DNA from: Branchipolynoe longqiensis
Lineage: Eukaryota; Annelida; Polychaeta; Phyllodocida; Polynoidae
Assembly (NCBI GenBank): GCA_030323885.1
Contig: CM059186.1
Coordinates: 171,725,230 to 171,789,229 of the forward strand
DNA length: 64,000 nucleotides
Reading direction: 5' to 3'
Shown here one piece after another: positions 62,113 through 64,000 of this stretch. Each line of letters starts with the position of its first letter. Positions within the stretch are counted from its first letter, which is position 1. Below the pieces are notes generated by a model. The model was not told where the DNA came from and did not search any database. It worked only from the letters and a program-made list of their open reading frames with translations. A program made the translations under genes and the position numbers.

Positions 62113-63305
62113 GTGGAGGATGCCAAAGTCCCAGAACATCCCCCGTGGTCATTGAGAAAGCCACCGGTTTTCCTCCGACTCACGGAACTGAGGAAGTCTG
62201 GGACACATCCACTTGAGTACCAAGGACTACATGCAGAGAGATTCAAGGCCAGTTTGCAGACCACCTCTCCATATACACTGATGGTTCGAAAGACCAAAGC
62301 CGGGTAGCTGCTGCGGCAGTCTGCCGACGGGAAAAATTTGGCTACGTTTACCCGATTAGAGCTCGTTTTTCACTGCAGAAGCCCGAGCACTCCTTCTCGC
62401 GTTGGAGTGTATCGAGGTATCCAACCACACTAACTATGTTATATACAGTGATTCGTTCTCTTACCTCCTGGCTGTTGCTGGACTGAAAACGAATCACCCT
62501 ATTCTAGCAACGGTCATTTATAAAATGAACCAACTGACAACGGATGGGTATGACATCCACCTGTGCTGGGTGCCTGGCCATGCCGGCATACAAGGAAACG
62601 AACGAGCTGATCGGGCTGCGAAGAAGGCCCTGAACTGTGATCTTGTACCGTGTCTGATCCCTCACTCTGATCTGAAACCACTAATAGCCACCCACATAAA
62701 ATCCAAATGGCAACATGAGTGGGATGAAAACATTAATAAACTTAAAGAAATTGAACCATCTGTGGGAAGGCCACCACAGACTCATGCGGGGGGTCGGCGG
62801 AACCAAGTGGTCCTTAGCCGCTGCCGTATTGGCCACTCGTGGCTTACACATGCTTTTCTGCTCAAGGGGGAACCTCCCCCTGAATGTATTGGGTGTCAGT
62901 CCCCGCTGACACTCAAACACATTTTACTAAGTTGCGTTGATTTTTTGGCCCTGCGCCAACAGTTCTACACTGCAGACAGTATGCATGACCTTTTTACTAA
63001 GGTAAAACAGGAAAACATTTTAGCCTTTTTGAGGGCAGCTGGACTGTACCACCTCATATAGTATACTAAATAGATTCTATCAATTATTAATAAAACTTTT
63101 CTTTTTCTATGGGAATTTGTTTCCCTTGACCACAAATATATATATGATTGTGAGCTTTCTAATTTAATGAGTGTCTATTGGCACATAATTGATTGTCTGC
63201 TTTTACATGTAAAAGCGATGGTTTGAACAAAAAACAAGCATTTCTCGCCGTGAATATGGCCTATGCTGCCGACACGGCGTAAAGCAACCACCAATCAATC
63301 AATCA
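62113..63305 (+). mobile_element. I-like non-LTR retrotransposon, 5'-truncated 3' end
   Basis: Holds the RNase H and C-terminal part of the polymerase protein, a 3' tail with TGGGAATTTGTTTCCCTTGA and TTCTCGCCGTGAATATGGCC, and ends in (CAAT)n. A related decayed copy is at 49060-49886, and tails of the same family lie at 40660 and 55495. Confidence 0.85.
62268..63061 (+). CDS. RNase H and Cys/His C-terminus of I-like LINE
   Basis: From 62402 a frame of 219 codons is open. Upstream, in a different frame, YTDGSKDQSR (62271-62300) gives the first catalytic Asp. Next come AEARALLLALE (second acid), YSDSFS (third), WVPGHAG and GNERADRAAK (fourth), the classical cellular-type RNase H order. A Cys/His cluster follows (CIGCQSP, then LKHILLSC), typical of the end of I/R1-group LINE proteins. 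The frame change lies near a run of five T at about 62365, so a sequencing indel is possible. The reverse transcriptase itself is missing. Confidence 0.82.
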
Positions 63306-63418
63306 TGGTTTTCTTTTTTGGGTTTGCTCCCTTAGCCTTCGGTTCTGTCAAGAACCTGTACCACAAGGCAGTGGGTTTACAACTCTGCAGGGCAGGGGCG
63401 TCAAACTCCCTGAGGTAT
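63306..63418 (-). repeat. Repeat R2 fragment
   Basis: Inverse of the R2 left end: GGTTTGCTCCCTTAGCCTTC to GGCGTCAAACTCCCTGAGGT. It follows directly on the LINE (CAAT)n tail. Confidence 0.75.
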
Positions 63419-64000
63419 TGCATGTGGCTATTTACAAACACGGGCGACCGGGGGCGGAGGGGGGGGGGGTGAGCAGTTGGTGTGGTGGCGGTGATTAATC
63501 TGTCAATCATTAGGTTTTGACTATTTGGTTTGAACTTGTATCAAACCATGATTTATAGCTATTAGGGAACCTGCTATTTGCCATAGCAAAGCTACCTGTA
63601 CATACTAAATATTCATAAACACATCCTCCTCCCCACCTCACTAATCGCCTTTGACAGCCTGTGTTACTGTCAGCCCGCGAAAAATATGCTCGAGTAAAAG
63701 TCCATCTCATGTAAAAGTCGACCTATTTTTTACCCAAAAAATCTTGAATTTTCCATCGACCTTGTATAAAAGTTTACCTTAGTGTTTCATGGATAACAGA
63801 TCAACATTTGTAGGTCAATGTATTATCCTATGTAGAAATACACTGTTACAAAATGATCGTGAATTTAGGTGCTGGTATTTACAGATAAACTTCAGAACTA
63901 AGCTGTGTATACAGTAAGTATGTTAATTTGACCAAGCAATCTTCTTTTTTTTCTTGAAGATTTATACTGCACATCATGGATAAGTCTGAATAGACTTGTT
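63419..64000. other. Spacer to window end, nothing recognised
   Basis: G run at 63461-63469. No further PTPDC1 exon and no repeat recognised. Confidence 0.35.

Noticed and set aside
1..64000. A new multi-gene defence or metabolic system
   Set aside because: Apart from one phosphatase gene, all recognised coding sequence belongs to retrotransposons. No cluster of unexplained conserved genes was seen.

Overview
The window is metazoan nuclear DNA, most likely from a gastropod or another mollusc. It has spliced genes with GT-AG introns, AT-rich introns, many short interspersed repeats of the kind common in mollusc genomes, and three DIRS-order (tyrosine-recombinase) retrotransposons. No bacterial operon, CRISPR array, or confident standalone tRNA or rRNA gene was seen. 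The mollusc call rests on repeat appearance recalled from other sequences and was not searched. LAYOUT: 1-4032 is a GC-rich, frame-broken PAT/Ngaro-type retrotransposon on the minus strand (YR, RNase H, RT and Gag in plus-strand order). 4033-11300 is AT-rich repeat debris: SINEs, palindromic MITEs and a three-level nested insertion stack at 8734-10422. 11313-15739 is a decayed DIRS1-like element on the plus strand. 15890-25590 is again repeat debris, with a suspicious 0.37-kb duplication. 25595-32469 is a well preserved PAT/Ngaro-like element on the minus strand with its full split direct repeat set. 32470-34500 holds a 94-bp tandem repeat, two MITEs and a SINE. HOST GENE: from 34512 to 61289 the plus strand carries eleven exons of a PTPDC1-like protein tyrosine phosphatase. 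They give 1575 nt, or 525 codons, in perfectly consistent phase. The exons hold a WPD loop split by an intron, the signature HCHAGLGRTG split by the next intron, the IQTRKQ segment and a conserved C-terminal tail. One exon is only 22 nt. Neither the start codon nor the stop codon could be placed. The introns (0.9-6.1 kb) are packed with transposable-element copies and satellites, some lying within a few to about 15 bases of splice sites. HOW IT FITS TOGETHER: the only recognised host function is the phosphatase; everything else recognised is selfish or repetitive DNA. I found no convincing new multi-gene system. The most unusual biology is in the 25.6-32.5 kb retroelement, whose gag, RT/RNase H and YR frames appear to depend on recoding (a minus-1 overlap and a single in-frame TAG) and whose terminal repeat carries paired CRE-like palindromes, and in the micro-exon architecture of the phosphatase.
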